DNA of 64,000 nucleotides, taken from positions 1,633,249 to 1,697,248 of the forward strand of contig JACKNO010000001.1 in NCBI GenBank assembly GCA_024234815.1, written 5' to 3'. The translations under genes were made by a program, and so were the position numbers. The stretch is from Pseudomonadales bacterium. Its GTDB lineage: Bacteria > Pseudomonadota > Gammaproteobacteria > Pseudomonadales > Halieaceae. Below the pieces are notes generated by a model. It was not told the origin of the DNA, did not search any database, and was given only the letters and a program-made list of their open reading frames with translations. Positions within the stretch are counted from its first letter, which is position 1, and each line of letters opens with the position of its first letter. Shown here one piece after another: positions 42,440 to 51,929 of this stretch.

Positions 42440-42620
42440 ATTGAACGGCGGGGTGGCCTGCAATCCGCTGACCTTCGCGGAGGTAACTTCTACCAGAATC
42501 GATAATCAACGACCGGAGGTGGAGTGACCGAAACCGTCGCACGAGCGGTCAGCCCGGTCGAGTTGGGTAAGTGCCTGGAACTTGCCGGCCACGTCCGGGG
42601 CCGGCAGTTTCCCTTTCAAG

Positions 42621-45149
42621 TCAGAACTTATAGGTGAAGTCCACCCCGCTGATCCGCCCGGGAGAGTTGTGATTGAAGGACCCGCCGAACTCCGGCGCCG
42701 GAATCACTTCTTCCAGGTAATCCTCGTCCGTCAGGTTCTGGCTCCAGGCGATGACGGACCAGTTCTCGCCGGAGATACCGGCGCGCAGGTTGATAGTCCA
42801 GTAGTCATCCCGGGAGGTTTTGGAAAAGTCGCTGGGGCCGAAACCGAACCCCGGCACCCCGTAGACGCCCGACAGGTCGGTGAAGAAGTTCTGGGTGGTG
42901 TTGTCCTGCACGCTGTGAAACCAGGTTTCGCCCACGTACTGGTAGTCCAGGCGGGTCATCCATTCCAGGTCGCCGAACACCGGCATGTTGAAGTCCAGGC
43001 TCAGGGCGCCGTTTGCCTCCGGCGCGTAGGGCAGGTCGTTACCCTCGGTGTAGGGACGGTTCTTGTTCTTCTTGATCTGGGTATCTACCACGCCGACGCC
43101 GCCAGTGAAGGTGAGGTACTGGTGCAGGGCCCAGGCGAAATCGATCTCGGCGCCGTAGATCTCCACCTTGTCGATATTGGTCACCACCCGCAACAGGCCG
43201 AAAGGCCCGGCGAAGAAATTGAAGAACTGGTAATCGTCCACCTCGGTGTAGAAGGTCGCACCGTTGACTCGCAGGGTGTTGTCCAGCCACTCCGACTTCA
43301 CGCCCACTTCGTAGGTGTAGGTGGTCTCCTGGTTGTACTCGTCGCGCACCTCCTGGGGCGCCGTGGGATAGGTGCCGAAGGCATCATTGACGGTGGCCTC
43401 GCTGCCCAGGCTGTTGAAGCCGCCGGAGCGGAAGCCCACGCCGTAGGAGGCGTAGCCGTGGAATTCATCGGTAAAGCGCTGGGTATAGCTGACCTTGGGT
43501 TGCCACTGGTCGAAGGTCTCGCTGCGATCGGGAATGGTGGAGGCGTTGTTGTAAGCCGGATTGATGGGCTGGCGACCAAAAGCGGCCACAAAGATCTGCG
43601 CGTTCAGCACGTCGGGCACCTTGTTGGAAACGTCCCGGTCCTCCTGGTCGTAGCGCAGGGCCAGGGCCAGTTCGCCGCGCTCACCCACGTCCAGTTCAAC
43701 CTGGCCAAACGCCGCATAGGCATCGGTGGAGAAATCATCCCAGAACAACAGATCCGTGGGGTTTTTGCCCTCCGGGGTTACATAGGGCTGTTTCTGGAAA
43801 CCCAGGCCGAGGTCGGCGCCATAGGCCACCACCACCTCGCGATCGATGTGGGCGTAGTACAGGCCCGCTACCCAGCGCAGGCTGTCCTCATCGTTGGAGG
43901 TCAGCTTCACTTCCAGGCTGGTGCTCTCCTGGTTGCGCTCCTGGTACTGGTAGCCGTCACAGGTGGTGGGCGAATAGGGCGGCAACAGGCCGTTGAGAAT
44001 ACCGGCATCCGGCAGGTAGCTGCCCGGCGGCAGGCCGTCCTGGATGGCGTAGAAAGGGCTGGTCAGCAGGGAGGTATCGAAGCTGTTGTAGGTCTGGGTA
44101 CAGGCCGTCTGGGAGGCGGGCGCGCCCAGTGAATAGCCCCCGAAGGCGGCACTGGTGCCATCGGACAGGAGGTATTCGTCGAGCTTGTCGTAGGCGCCGA
44201 TGACCGTCAGCGTGGCCGTGTCCATCTCGTAATCGGTCTTGACAGAGAAGAAGGAATTCTCCTGCTTGTTTTCCCCCGGCACATTGAAAATGTACTTGAA
44301 ATCGGTGTCGTTGACGTTCTTGTACAGGTCGGGGTTGGGCACGTACTCCGCCGCCAGCGGCAGGGCGAATGTGGCGTTGAAGTTGATGGCGCCGCCCTTC
44401 ACCTCGCTGTAGGCGGCCTGGGAGTCCACGGTCAGGCGGTCGTTGGGCAGCCAGATCAACCTGCCCCGGCCGCTCTTGTCTTCCATGTAATTGACCGAGT
44501 TGTCGCTGCCGGTGTAAGCGTTGTTGAAACTGCCGTTGGTATCGCGATAACTCAGGGCCAGGCGACCGAGCAGCTTGTCCTTGATCAGCGGTCCGCTGAC
44601 CATTGCATTGCCCTTGACCAGGTCGTCGTCGCCGACGCCGCCACCGACGCTGCCCTCGTACTCGTTGGTCGGCTTGACCGTATTGACGATGATTGCCCCG
44701 GCGCTGGCGTTGCGGCCATACAGCGCGCCCTGGGGGCCTTTCAGGATTTCTATCTGGTCGATATCGAACAATTCACGGTTGAAGCCGTTGGGGTTGGTGA
44801 TCAGCACCCCGTCCACCACATAGGCGAAGGAACTCTCCGCATCGCGGGTGGAATACTGCCCGCGTATGGTCACCTGGGTATCGCCGACGTTGGCGGTGTC
44901 GACGATGGAGACGTTGGGCGTGAGGGCGATGAAATCCGCCGGGCGTTCGATGCCGGCACTCTGGATTTCCGACTGGGTGAAAGCGGTCACCGCGATGGGC
45001 ACGTCCTGCAGGCTTTCACTGCGTTTGCGGGCGGTGACCACCACCTCTTCCAGTGCCGCGCCGCTCTGGGCAAATGTGAACTGCGGTATGGCCAGGCTGG
45101 CGCCCAGCACCGCGCCCTGAACAGCCAATGACACGAGCTTTTTCTGCAC
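42621..45149 (-). CDS. TonB-dependent outer-membrane receptor
   Basis: 842 residues. Signal peptide (MQKKLVSLAVQGAVLGASLA), TonB box-like LEEVVVTARKR (about residue 33), plug domain with DVPIAVTAFTQSEIQSAG and IEILKGPQGALYGRNASAGA, and a 22-strand barrel ending ISGVDFTYKF with C-terminal Phe. The plug type is that of receptors for carbohydrates, aromatics or plant/algal compounds in marine proteobacteria rather than siderophores. The GTG start at 45149 has AAGGGG upstream. It is divergent from OxyR, with no partner transport gene, so the substrate is unknown. Confidence 0.93.
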   Translation of the reverse strand: MQKKLVSLAVQGAVLGASLAIPQFTFAQSGAALEEVVVTARKRSESLQDVPIAVTAFTQSEIQSAGIERPADFIALTPNVSIVDTANVGDTQVTIRGQYSTRDAESSFAYVVDGVLITNPNGFNRELFDIDQIEILKGPQGALYGRNASAGAIIVNTVKPTNEYEGSVGGGVGDDDLVKGNAMVSGPLIKDKLLGRLALSYRDTNGSFNNAYTGSDNSVNYMEDKSGRGRLIWLPNDRLTVDSQAAYSEVKGGAINFNATFALPLAAEYVPNPDLYKNVNDTDFKYIFNVPGENKQENSFFSVKTDYEMDTATLTVIGAYDKLDEYLLSDGTSAAFGGYSLGAPASQTACTQTYNSFDTSLLTSPFYAIQDGLPPGSYLPDAGILNGLLPPYSPTTCDGYQYQERNQESTSLEVKLTSNDEDSLRWVAGLYYAHIDREVVVAYGADLGLGFQKQPYVTPEGKNPTDLLFWDDFSTDAYAAFGQVELDVGERGELALALRYDQEDRDVSNKVPDVLNAQIFVAAFGRQPINPAYNNASTIPDRSETFDQWQPKVSYTQRFTDEFHGYASYGVGFRSGGFNSLGSEATVNDAFGTYPTAPQEVRDEYNQETTYTYEVGVKSEWLDNTLRVNGATFYTEVDDYQFFNFFAGPFGLLRVVTNIDKVEIYGAEIDFAWALHQYLTFTGGVGVVDTQIKKNKNRPYTEGNDLPYAPEANGALSLDFNMPVFGDLEWMTRLDYQYVGETWFHSVQDNTTQNFFTDLSGVYGVPGFGFGPSDFSKTSRDDYWTINLRAGISGENWSVIAWSQNLTDEDYLEEVIPAPEFGGSFNHNSPGRISGVDFTYKF

Positions 45150-45456
45150 AATGGTAATCCCCTTGTATTTTTATCTGGTTCCAATACCGGGGCAGCCCCG
45201 CGAGCCAACCAACGGCATTCGAATAGTTACACAGTTTGGCGGCTCTGGGAAAGCGGGTGATAGCGAATGGCCGCGGCCGCGGTGGGGCCGTCCGTCGAAG
45301 GAATAATTCAACACGGCGGCCGGCGGCTATATATCGCTATTCGAGGCGAGAGGGGCCCAGGCCGGTAGCTCGCCCGGATTCGAATATCTAGAATATGGGT
45401 AACCATGTTCAATTTATCAGAACATGGCATGGAAAATTCTTGCCTATAATGAAACC
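45150..45456. other. Divergent intergenic region, TonB receptor / oxyR
   Basis: 307 bp without a gene. It is AT-rich near 45380-45430, where a perfect dyad (45403-45427) lies just before oxyR. The promoter of the receptor should lie near 45180-45260, but none was clear. Confidence 0.45.
45403..45427. promoter_or_regulatory. Perfect 8-bp inverted repeat before oxyR
   Basis: CCATGTTC (45403-45410) and GAACATGG (45420-45427) are exact complements with a nine-base A/T-rich spacer. The site ends 29 bp before the oxyR ATG. Candidate operator for autoregulation or for the divergent receptor gene. It does not match the four-ATAGnT OxyR pattern. Confidence 0.5.
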
Positions 45457-46389
45457 ATGATTTCACTCAAACAGATTCACTACGCTCTGGCGGTAGAGAA
45501 AACCCTGCATTTCAAAAGGGCCGCGGAAGTCTGCAATATCTCCCAGTCCGCGCTGTCCACCGCGCTCTCCGAGATGGAAAAACAGCTAGGCTTTCAGGTA
45601 TTTGAACGGGATAACCGCAAAGTGCTGGTCACCCCGTTGGGCCGGCAGCTACTGGATCGTGCGCGCCTGATCGAAGTGCAGATGCAAGACCTGCAGAAGC
45701 TGGCCGAGACACAGAAGGAGCCGCTGAGTACTCCGCTGGCCATCGGTGTCATCCCCACGATTGGGCCCTACCTGTTGCCCCGTATCCTGCCGGCGCTCGA
45801 AGAGAACTACCCGCGCCTGAAGCTCGACATCGTCGAGGACCAGACCGCCGAAGTGCTGGGCCTGCTGCGGTCCGGCGCGCTGGACACGGCGATTATCGCC
45901 CTGCCATATGCCTGTGCGGACCTGCTGAGCTTCAGGTTCTGGGCCGAGGACCTGCTGTGGGTGACTCATCGGGATAACGAGCTCGCCGGACAGCATGCAA
46001 TCAGTGTGGAGGAGTTGCAGCAGGAGAACCTGATGCTGTTGAAAGACGGCCACTGTCTGACCGATCACGCCCTGGCTGCCTGCAAGCTGGAGAACCGTTC
46101 AAACTTCAGTTTCAGCGCTACCAGTCTGGCCACTCTGCTGCAGCTTGTCGTCGGCAGGATAGGATCCACCCTGGTGCCGGAAATCGCCCTGGAACAACTG
46201 GTGGCAGGTAATGATTCACTGGCCGCCGTGCATTTATCCGAGCCGGGGCCACACCGCGAGCTCGCGCTGGTTGTGCGCCCTAACTATCCCAGCATCGGCA
46301 ATATCGAAGCCCTGCGGAACCTGATACGGGCCGAGTTGACACGCCAGGTGCCGGAATCCCGCGGGAGTCGGCTGGCGGCAGTCCGGTAG
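45457..46389 (+). CDS. oxyR: Hydrogen peroxide sensor OxyR
   Basis: 310 residues from the ATG at 45457; an in-frame ATG at 45424 lies inside the dyad and adds a non-conserved leader. The N-terminal LysR helix-turn-helix is MISLKQIHYALAVEKTLHFK onward. The redox pair Cys200 and Cys209 lies in LLKDGHCLTDHALAACKLEN, matching Cys199/Cys208 of E. coli OxyR. Oxidation by H2O2 forms a disulfide and activates transcription. It stands 130 bp before katG, its expected target. Confidence 0.92.
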   Translation: MISLKQIHYALAVEKTLHFKRAAEVCNISQSALSTALSEMEKQLGFQVFERDNRKVLVTPLGRQLLDRARLIEVQMQDLQKLAETQKEPLSTPLAIGVIPTIGPYLLPRILPALEENYPRLKLDIVEDQTAEVLGLLRSGALDTAIIALPYACADLLSFRFWAEDLLWVTHRDNELAGQHAISVEELQQENLMLLKDGHCLTDHALAACKLENRSNFSFSATSLATLLQLVVGRIGSTLVPEIALEQLVAGNDSLAAVHLSEPGPHRELALVVRPNYPSIGNIEALRNLIRAELTRQVPESRGSRLAAVR

Positions 46390-46519
46390 CGCCATTACCG
46401 CGCAGCGGGTTTTCAAAAAAACTGAACATCAGGTTCTGTTTAAATCAATTTACCCGTACGTCAATCAGGGTTATGGTCTTGGGACGTGTGTAGGCAACAC
46501 AGCCAAGGAGGCTATTCCG

Positions 46520-48742
46520 ATGCTAAAAAAATCCATCCCATTATTCACAGCGCTTGCGGTGACCATCACCGCAGCGGGTGCCGGCGGCGCGGCGGCACAG
46601 GAAATGTCCCACCCCGCCAACTTCTGGTGGCCGGAAACGCTGAATCTGGAGCCCTTGCGCGCTCACGATTCGCGCTCCAACCCTTACGGAACCGACTTTG
46701 ATTACCCGGCGGCGTTCAGCAGCGTCGACTACGAGGCCCTCAAAGCCGATATCGAGGCGGTCCTGACCAACTCCCAGGACTGGTGGCCCGCGGATTGGGG
46801 TACCTACGGCGGGCTGATGATCAGGATGGCGTGGCACAGCGCGGGTACCTACCGGGTGCACGATGGTCGCGGTGGCGCGGATGGCGGCCAGCAGCGCTTC
46901 CAGCCCCTGAACAGCTGGCCGGATAACGTTAGCCTGGACAAGGCACGCCGTCTCCTGTGGCCGGTCAAGCAGAAATACGGGCCGAGTGTCTCATGGGCCG
47001 ACCTGATGATCCTGGCCGGCAACGTTTCGCTGGAGTCCATGGGTTTCGAGACCCTGGGCTTCGCGGGTGGCCGCACCGATGACTGGGAGGCCGACCGTGT
47101 CTACTGGGGCGCGGAAACCCAGTGGCTGGGCAACGACAAGCGCTACGACAAGGACGGCAAGCTGGAAAAGCCGCTGGCCGCCGTACAGATGGGCCTTATC
47201 TACGTAAACCCCGAAGGTCCCAATGGCAATAACGACCCGGTCTCGGCGGCCGCCGATATCCGCGAGTCCTTCGGGCGCATGGCGATGAACGATGAAGAGA
47301 TCGTCGCGCTGATTGCCGGCGGTCACACCCTGGGCAAGGCGCACGGTGCTGTGAAAGCCGACTGTATCGGTCCGGCCCCGGCGGGTGCCCCGATCGAACA
47401 GCAGGGCCTGGGCTGGAAGAACAAGTGCGGCACCGGCAAGGGAGCCGATGCCATGACGAGCGGTCTGGAAGGCGCATGGACTGCCACGCCCACCGCCTGG
47501 TCGATCATGTACCTGGACAACCTGTTCCGGTTTGACTGGAAGCAGACCAAGAGCCCGGCCGGCGCGACGCAGTGGATTCCAACGGACGAATCCGTGGCGA
47601 ACATGGTGCCGGATGCGCACACCCCGGGCAAACGACACGCACCGATAATGTTCACCACGGACCTGGCACTCAAGGAAGACCCCGGGTTCAGGAAGATCGC
47701 GCAGCGATTCCTGAAAAACCCGAAAGAGTTCGACCAGGCCTTTGCCCGGGCCTGGTTCAAGCTGACTCATCGCGATATGGGGCCGCGCAGCCGTTACGTC
47801 GGGCCCGATGTGCCGGAGGAAGTGTTTATCTGGCAGGACCCCGTCCCGGTCGTGGATTACAAGCTGATCGACAAGAATGACGTGGCCAGGCTGAAGGCGA
47901 ATATCCTGAAGTCCGGTTTGAGCGTCCCCGAGCTGGTGCGGACGGCGTGGGCGTCAGCTTCCTCCTACCGCGGCTCGGACATGCGCGGTGGCGCCAATGG
48001 TGCGCGGGTTCGCCTGGCGCCCCAGAAAGACTGGGCGGCCAACAACCCCAAGGAACTGGCCCAGGCCCTGGCGACGCTGACCAAAGTGCAGCAGGACTTC
48101 AACAAGTCCCTGTCCGGCGGCAAGCGGGTTTCTCTGGCCGACGTGATCGTGCTGGGTGGCGCCGTGGCCATTGAGCAGGCGGCGAAGGACGCGGGCGTGG
48201 CTGTCGAGGTGCCGTTTGTTCCCGGCCGAACCGACGCCTCGCAGGAGATGACCGATGTGCAGTCGTTTGCAGTGCTGGAGCCCAGTGCGGACGCCTTCCG
48301 CAATTACTACAGCGCCGGGAGCTATGGCACACCGACCCAGATGCTGGTTGAAAAGGCCGACTTGTTGACCCTGAGCGTACCGGAAATGACCGCGCTGGTG
48401 GGTGGCATGCGGGCCCTCAACGCCAACACCGGACAGACAGCATACGGCGTGTTCACCGACAGGCCGGGAACGTTGAGCAACGACTTCTTCGTCAACCTGC
48501 TGGATATGTCTACGGTCTGGTCAAAATCCGCCAAGACTGAAGGCGTCTATGAGGGCAGGGACCGTGCCAGCAACGATCTGAAGTGGACGGCCACCCCGGT
48601 GGATCTCATTTTTGGTTCGAACTCCGAGTTGCGGGCTGTGGCGGAAGCCTATGCCGCCAACAACCAGCAGTTCCTGGAGGACTTCGTCGCCGCGTGGAGC
48701 AAAGTCATGCAGGCTGACCGCTTCGACCTGGACCAAAGCTGA
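46520..48742 (+). CDS. katG: Catalase-peroxidase with signal peptide
   Basis: 740 residues, both domains present. The N-terminal active site MIRMAWHSAGTYR has Arg102, Trp105 and His106. The Tyr of the Met-Tyr-Trp cofactor is in MGLIYVNPEGPNG and the proximal His in IVALIAGGHTLGKAHG. A leader MLKKSIPLFTALAVTITAAG ends AAAQ-EMSHPANFW, so export to the periplasm is predicted, as with KatP-like enzymes. It breaks down H2O2 and oxidises donors. The ribosome binding site is AAGGAGG. It is the direct neighbour of oxyR. The proposed export needs checking because heme enzymes of this class are usually cytoplasmic. Confidence 0.92.
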   Translation: MLKKSIPLFTALAVTITAAGAGGAAAQEMSHPANFWWPETLNLEPLRAHDSRSNPYGTDFDYPAAFSSVDYEALKADIEAVLTNSQDWWPADWGTYGGLMIRMAWHSAGTYRVHDGRGGADGGQQRFQPLNSWPDNVSLDKARRLLWPVKQKYGPSVSWADLMILAGNVSLESMGFETLGFAGGRTDDWEADRVYWGAETQWLGNDKRYDKDGKLEKPLAAVQMGLIYVNPEGPNGNNDPVSAAADIRESFGRMAMNDEEIVALIAGGHTLGKAHGAVKADCIGPAPAGAPIEQQGLGWKNKCGTGKGADAMTSGLEGAWTATPTAWSIMYLDNLFRFDWKQTKSPAGATQWIPTDESVANMVPDAHTPGKRHAPIMFTTDLALKEDPGFRKIAQRFLKNPKEFDQAFARAWFKLTHRDMGPRSRYVGPDVPEEVFIWQDPVPVVDYKLIDKNDVARLKANILKSGLSVPELVRTAWASASSYRGSDMRGGANGARVRLAPQKDWAANNPKELAQALATLTKVQQDFNKSLSGGKRVSLADVIVLGGAVAIEQAAKDAGVAVEVPFVPGRTDASQEMTDVQSFAVLEPSADAFRNYYSAGSYGTPTQMLVEKADLLTLSVPEMTALVGGMRALNANTGQTAYGVFTDRPGTLSNDFFVNLLDMSTVWSKSAKTEGVYEGRDRASNDLKWTATPVDLIFGSNSELRAVAEAYAANNQQFLEDFVAAWSKVMQADRFDLDQS

Positions 48743-48756
48743 ACCAGCGTGAGAAC

Positions 48757-48776
48757 CGGTTACCGCAAGGTAACCG
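48757..48776 (+). other. Hairpin with GNRA tetraloop after katG
   Basis: CGGTTACC and GGTAACCG pair over the loop GCAA, 15 bp after the katG stop. No T-run follows. A stable 3' end structure is likely. Confidence 0.5.
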
Positions 48777-48791
48777 ACCCTCGCATCTTCA

Positions 48792-48820
48792 GGACGGCGG
48801 CGTGCAACACGGCGCCGTCC
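48792..48820. other. Second hairpin between convergent genes
   Basis: GGACGGCG (48792-48799) and CGCCGTCC (48813-48820) pair over a 13-base loop. It lies between the convergent katG and sugar phosphorylase genes and may act as a rho-assisted end for either. Confidence 0.4.
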
Positions 48821-48927
48821 CCTCCTATCCCCATGCAGTGCGCACCACAGTACCAAGGTAGGGAACGACGCTCACGGTGGCGACCACCGGCATTGTATCC
48901 AGCGCTTACTGAATCTTCTGTGCTGTA

Positions 48928-50685
48928 TCACGGTGAGTTTGTGAGCCACACGGTCTGGTAGGGCCGCAACACCAGATTGCCGGCGCGAGCCGCATACTGC
49001 TGATGGCTGATAAGATCATGCCACTGCCCGGTTTCAATCAGGTTGACATCGGACAGCGCAATCGCTTGCGTGCAGTCAGAAATATTGCTGATGCAGAAGA
49101 TATTCTGGTGCTGGTCCAGGCTCTGGCGCCAGAATCCAAAAACCGTCGAACCAAAGTGCAATGTGAACCGGGGTGCGTTGGGGTGAAATGCCGGCTGCTG
49201 CGCACGTATGGCCAGAAGCGACTTCAGGCGGAAAAACACCTGGGCATGGTGACTTGATTTGTCCTCGAGCAGTGCAACGAGTTCGTTGAAATCCCACTGA
49301 TGCCGATTGATTGCTCGGTAGTGGCCGGTGTTGGCGACCCGCGCCACATCATTGCGTGACCCCAGCAGGCTGTGGATATAGATCCCTGGAATTCCATCCA
49401 GCGCCAGCATCACTGCATGCGCGCAAATGAAGCGTTCGAGTCCGAGATCATCTGTACCCTTGAGCGTGCCCTGCAGCGCGTCAAACAGCGATATATTGAT
49501 CTCATAGGGCTTTTTCGCGCCGCCTTCCAGTGCACGGTAGGAGACATGCCCTCCAAACTTCTCCATCGTCGCGATCAGGCTCTCGAGTTCTTCATCAGAT
49601 AACAGGCCCTCCGCGGGGCGCAGACCAATACCGTCGTGAGACGCGATAAAGTTGAAAAATGTGGTTCCCGCCTGGGCCGGCGGCATACTCATCATCCACT
49701 GCTTGAGGTAGGTGCAGTCCCCTGTCACCAGGGTGTTAACCAGCAGCGGGGGCAGCGAAAAATTGTAAACACAGTGCGCCTCGTTCGCGTTGCCAAAATA
49801 GGACAGGTTCTCCTGAATGGGTATATTGGTCTCGGTGATCAGCATGGCATCCTCGCGGGCATACTCCACCAGGGTGCGCAGCAGGCGCACGATCTCATGG
49901 GTCTCCTCGAGATTGAGGCAGGAGGTACCCGGTATCTTCCACAGGAAGGCGACGGCATCCAGCCGGAAAATACGGATGCCGGCGTCGAGATACTGTCGCA
50001 CGATGGACACAATCTGCATGAGCACCTGCGGGTTGCGAAAATCCAGGTCGACCTGGTCTGGGCTGAACGTGCACCAGACATGGCGCGCGCCATCGACCGC
50101 GGAAAACTCGGTCAGCAGAGGCGTGGTGCGCGGGCGCACTACGTCACTCAAATCCTGTGACGGGTCCGCAGTATAGAAATAGCCTTTACCCGGATCCCTG
50201 TTTTTCAGGAAATTGTCAAACCACAGACTGCGACTGGAGCAGTGGTTGATGACAAGGTCGGCCATGAGATCGTAACTGCCAGCGATAGCGCCAATGTCGT
50301 GCCAGTCCCCCAGGGCTTCGTTGACACTGGAATAATCCAGTACCGAGAACCCGTCGTCCGAACTCCAGGGATAGAACGGCAGAATATGTACGCCACTGAG
50401 CACGCCATCCGTGTATTCATCCAGAAAATGCTTGAGTGTTACCAGCGGCTTTTCACCCGGAACCTGCAGGCTATCGCCGTAAGCGATCATCACTGCATCC
50501 GACTGGGACCAGTGATTGGCATGCTGGCGCGGTTCGGCCGCGGTATGTTGCAGTCGCATCAGCGCAACAAGCGCCTCGGGCAGGCCTTCGAGATCAGCGC
50601 CCAGCGGATTCTGGTGGTAGATCGCGCGCACATGATGGCGCACGCGTTCCAGCAGGATATTCTTCGCTGCCAAGTTCGCGGTCAT
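48928..50685 (-). CDS. GH13_18 sugar phosphorylase, probably glucosylglycerate phosphorylase
   Basis: 585 residues of the sucrose-phosphorylase branch of GH13. SGVHILPFYPWSSDDGFSVL, YDLMADLVINHCSSRSLWFD, IRIFRLDAVAFLWK (catalytic Asp), AMLITETNIPIQENL (acid/base Glu) and FNFIASHDGIGLRPAEG (third acid) are all intact. Sucrose phosphorylase is the best-known member, but the gene is next to glucosylphosphoglycerate synthase, its phosphatase and a glycerate kinase. That fits glucosylglycerate phosphorylase (alpha-glucose-1-phosphate plus glycerate). Five bp separate it from the upstream gene, so it is the last gene of a tight operon. Confidence 0.85.
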   Translation of the reverse strand: MTANLAAKNILLERVRHHVRAIYHQNPLGADLEGLPEALVALMRLQHTAAEPRQHANHWSQSDAVMIAYGDSLQVPGEKPLVTLKHFLDEYTDGVLSGVHILPFYPWSSDDGFSVLDYSSVNEALGDWHDIGAIAGSYDLMADLVINHCSSRSLWFDNFLKNRDPGKGYFYTADPSQDLSDVVRPRTTPLLTEFSAVDGARHVWCTFSPDQVDLDFRNPQVLMQIVSIVRQYLDAGIRIFRLDAVAFLWKIPGTSCLNLEETHEIVRLLRTLVEYAREDAMLITETNIPIQENLSYFGNANEAHCVYNFSLPPLLVNTLVTGDCTYLKQWMMSMPPAQAGTTFFNFIASHDGIGLRPAEGLLSDEELESLIATMEKFGGHVSYRALEGGAKKPYEINISLFDALQGTLKGTDDLGLERFICAHAVMLALDGIPGIYIHSLLGSRNDVARVANTGHYRAINRHQWDFNELVALLEDKSSHHAQVFFRLKSLLAIRAQQPAFHPNAPRFTLHFGSTVFGFWRQSLDQHQNIFCISNISDCTQAIALSDVNLIETGQWHDLISHQQYAARAGNLVLRPYQTVWLTNSP

Positions 50686-50690
50686 ATGTC

Positions 50691-51917
50691 TCAGCTCGCC
50701 ATATACTCGGCGTGATCAGCCTCCACGGCATTGCTCAGCCGTTCCAGTACATCGGGAATTGCACTGATTACACGCGACCAGCTGGGTATAAACGGCCGCT
50801 CCATGGGGCGATCCAGGAATGCCTCACCCGCCTTGATGATATTCTCCGCAAACAATTCCACGGCCTGCTCTTCGGCATGTATATCGAGAGACAGTCCGTT
50901 CATCACCGCGTCGTTGTGGTATGTCTCTACAAAGTCGAGTGCGATGCGATAGTAAGTCGCCTTCAGGGAGCGGAAGGTTTCCGCATTGAACGTGACGCCG
51001 CGTGTCGCCAGCTTGCGAAACAGTGCCTTGGAGATATCGATCGACATCCGGGAGAGGCCACCACTATCGTCGTCGGCCGACAGCGCCTGGTGCTTATGGT
51101 CGTAAACATCAGCGATGTCAGCCTGACACAAGCGGTTCTTGGCATAGTTGCGATACATCTCGGACAGCACGCCGATTTCAAGCCCCCAGTCGCTGGGTAT
51201 CAGAATGTCGTTCAGCACATCGCGTCGAAAGGAGAATTCACCCGCCAGCGGATAGCGAAAGCTGTCCATGTACTCGAGGTATTCCATATCGCCCAGGGTC
51301 TTTTTAAGCGCGCGCAGCAGCGGTGTGACCAGAAGCCTGCTAACCCGTCCGTTGATCTTGCCGTCGGCCACCCGCGCGTAGTAGCCCTTGCAGAACTCGT
51401 AATTGAACCGTGGATTCGCCACCGGATAAATCAGCCGTGCCAGCAGCGAACGGTTGTAGGTCACGATATCGCAATCGTGCAGTGCCACGGACTCCGAGCG
51501 TTGTGTCGCCAGCGTGTACCCCATGCAGTACCAGACATTACGACCTTTACCCGGTTCTCTCGGCGCCAGGCCCTGCTCGCGCAGCGACTCATCCAGTGCC
51601 AGCAGCCGTGGGCCGTCGTGCCATAACACGCGGTGATGTTGCGGCAGGCGCGCAAAGAATCCAAGGGCGCCGCGAAACTGGTTTTCATCGGCGCGATCCA
51701 GGCCGATTATGATCTCTGACAGGTAGGGCACCTGTACCAATTCGTCGAGAATGCCGGGCAGCGCCGTGCCCTCGAGTTCGGAATAGAGTGACGGCAGGAT
51801 AAGCGCCATGGGGCGACGCACCGAAAATGCCACCAGTTCCTTTTCCAGATCCTCCATCGAGCGGTTGGCCAGGTTGTGCAGCGTGGTGATGATCCCGTTC
51901 TGGTAGAAATCAGCCAT
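50691..51917 (-). CDS. gpgS: Glucosyl-3-phosphoglycerate synthase-like glycosyltransferase
   Basis: 408 residues. A GT-A-type fold begins FSVRRPMALILPSLYSELEG. The DxD-like metal site is in VALHDCDIVTYNRSLL, followed by PLAGEFSFRRDVLNDILIPS and DWGLEIGVLSEMYRNYAKNR, as in GpgS/MpgS-related enzymes. It transfers glucose from a nucleotide sugar to 3-phosphoglycerate. GAGGA ribosome binding site. The neighbours supply the phosphatase and recycling enzymes, so the product is a compatible solute. Mannosyl transfer is the alternative; the phosphorylase downstream supports glucose. Confidence 0.82.
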   Translation of the reverse strand: MADFYQNGIITTLHNLANRSMEDLEKELVAFSVRRPMALILPSLYSELEGTALPGILDELVQVPYLSEIIIGLDRADENQFRGALGFFARLPQHHRVLWHDGPRLLALDESLREQGLAPREPGKGRNVWYCMGYTLATQRSESVALHDCDIVTYNRSLLARLIYPVANPRFNYEFCKGYYARVADGKINGRVSRLLVTPLLRALKKTLGDMEYLEYMDSFRYPLAGEFSFRRDVLNDILIPSDWGLEIGVLSEMYRNYAKNRLCQADIADVYDHKHQALSADDDSGGLSRMSIDISKALFRKLATRGVTFNAETFRSLKATYYRIALDFVETYHNDAVMNGLSLDIHAEEQAVELFAENIIKAGEAFLDRPMERPFIPSWSRVISAIPDVLERLSNAVEADHAEYMAS

Positions 51918-51929
51918 ATCGGAGTTTCC

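Noticed and set aside
42582..44132. Long plus-strand open frame (516 codons) opposite the TonB receptor
   Set aside because: It mirrors the receptor's third-position GC bias; the composition is Val/Gly/His-rich with no domain, while the receptor itself has clear motifs.
50436..51626. Plus-strand open frame (396 codons) opposite GpgS and the phosphorylase
   Set aside because: Antisense shadow across two genes, with no ribosome binding site and no recognisable motif.
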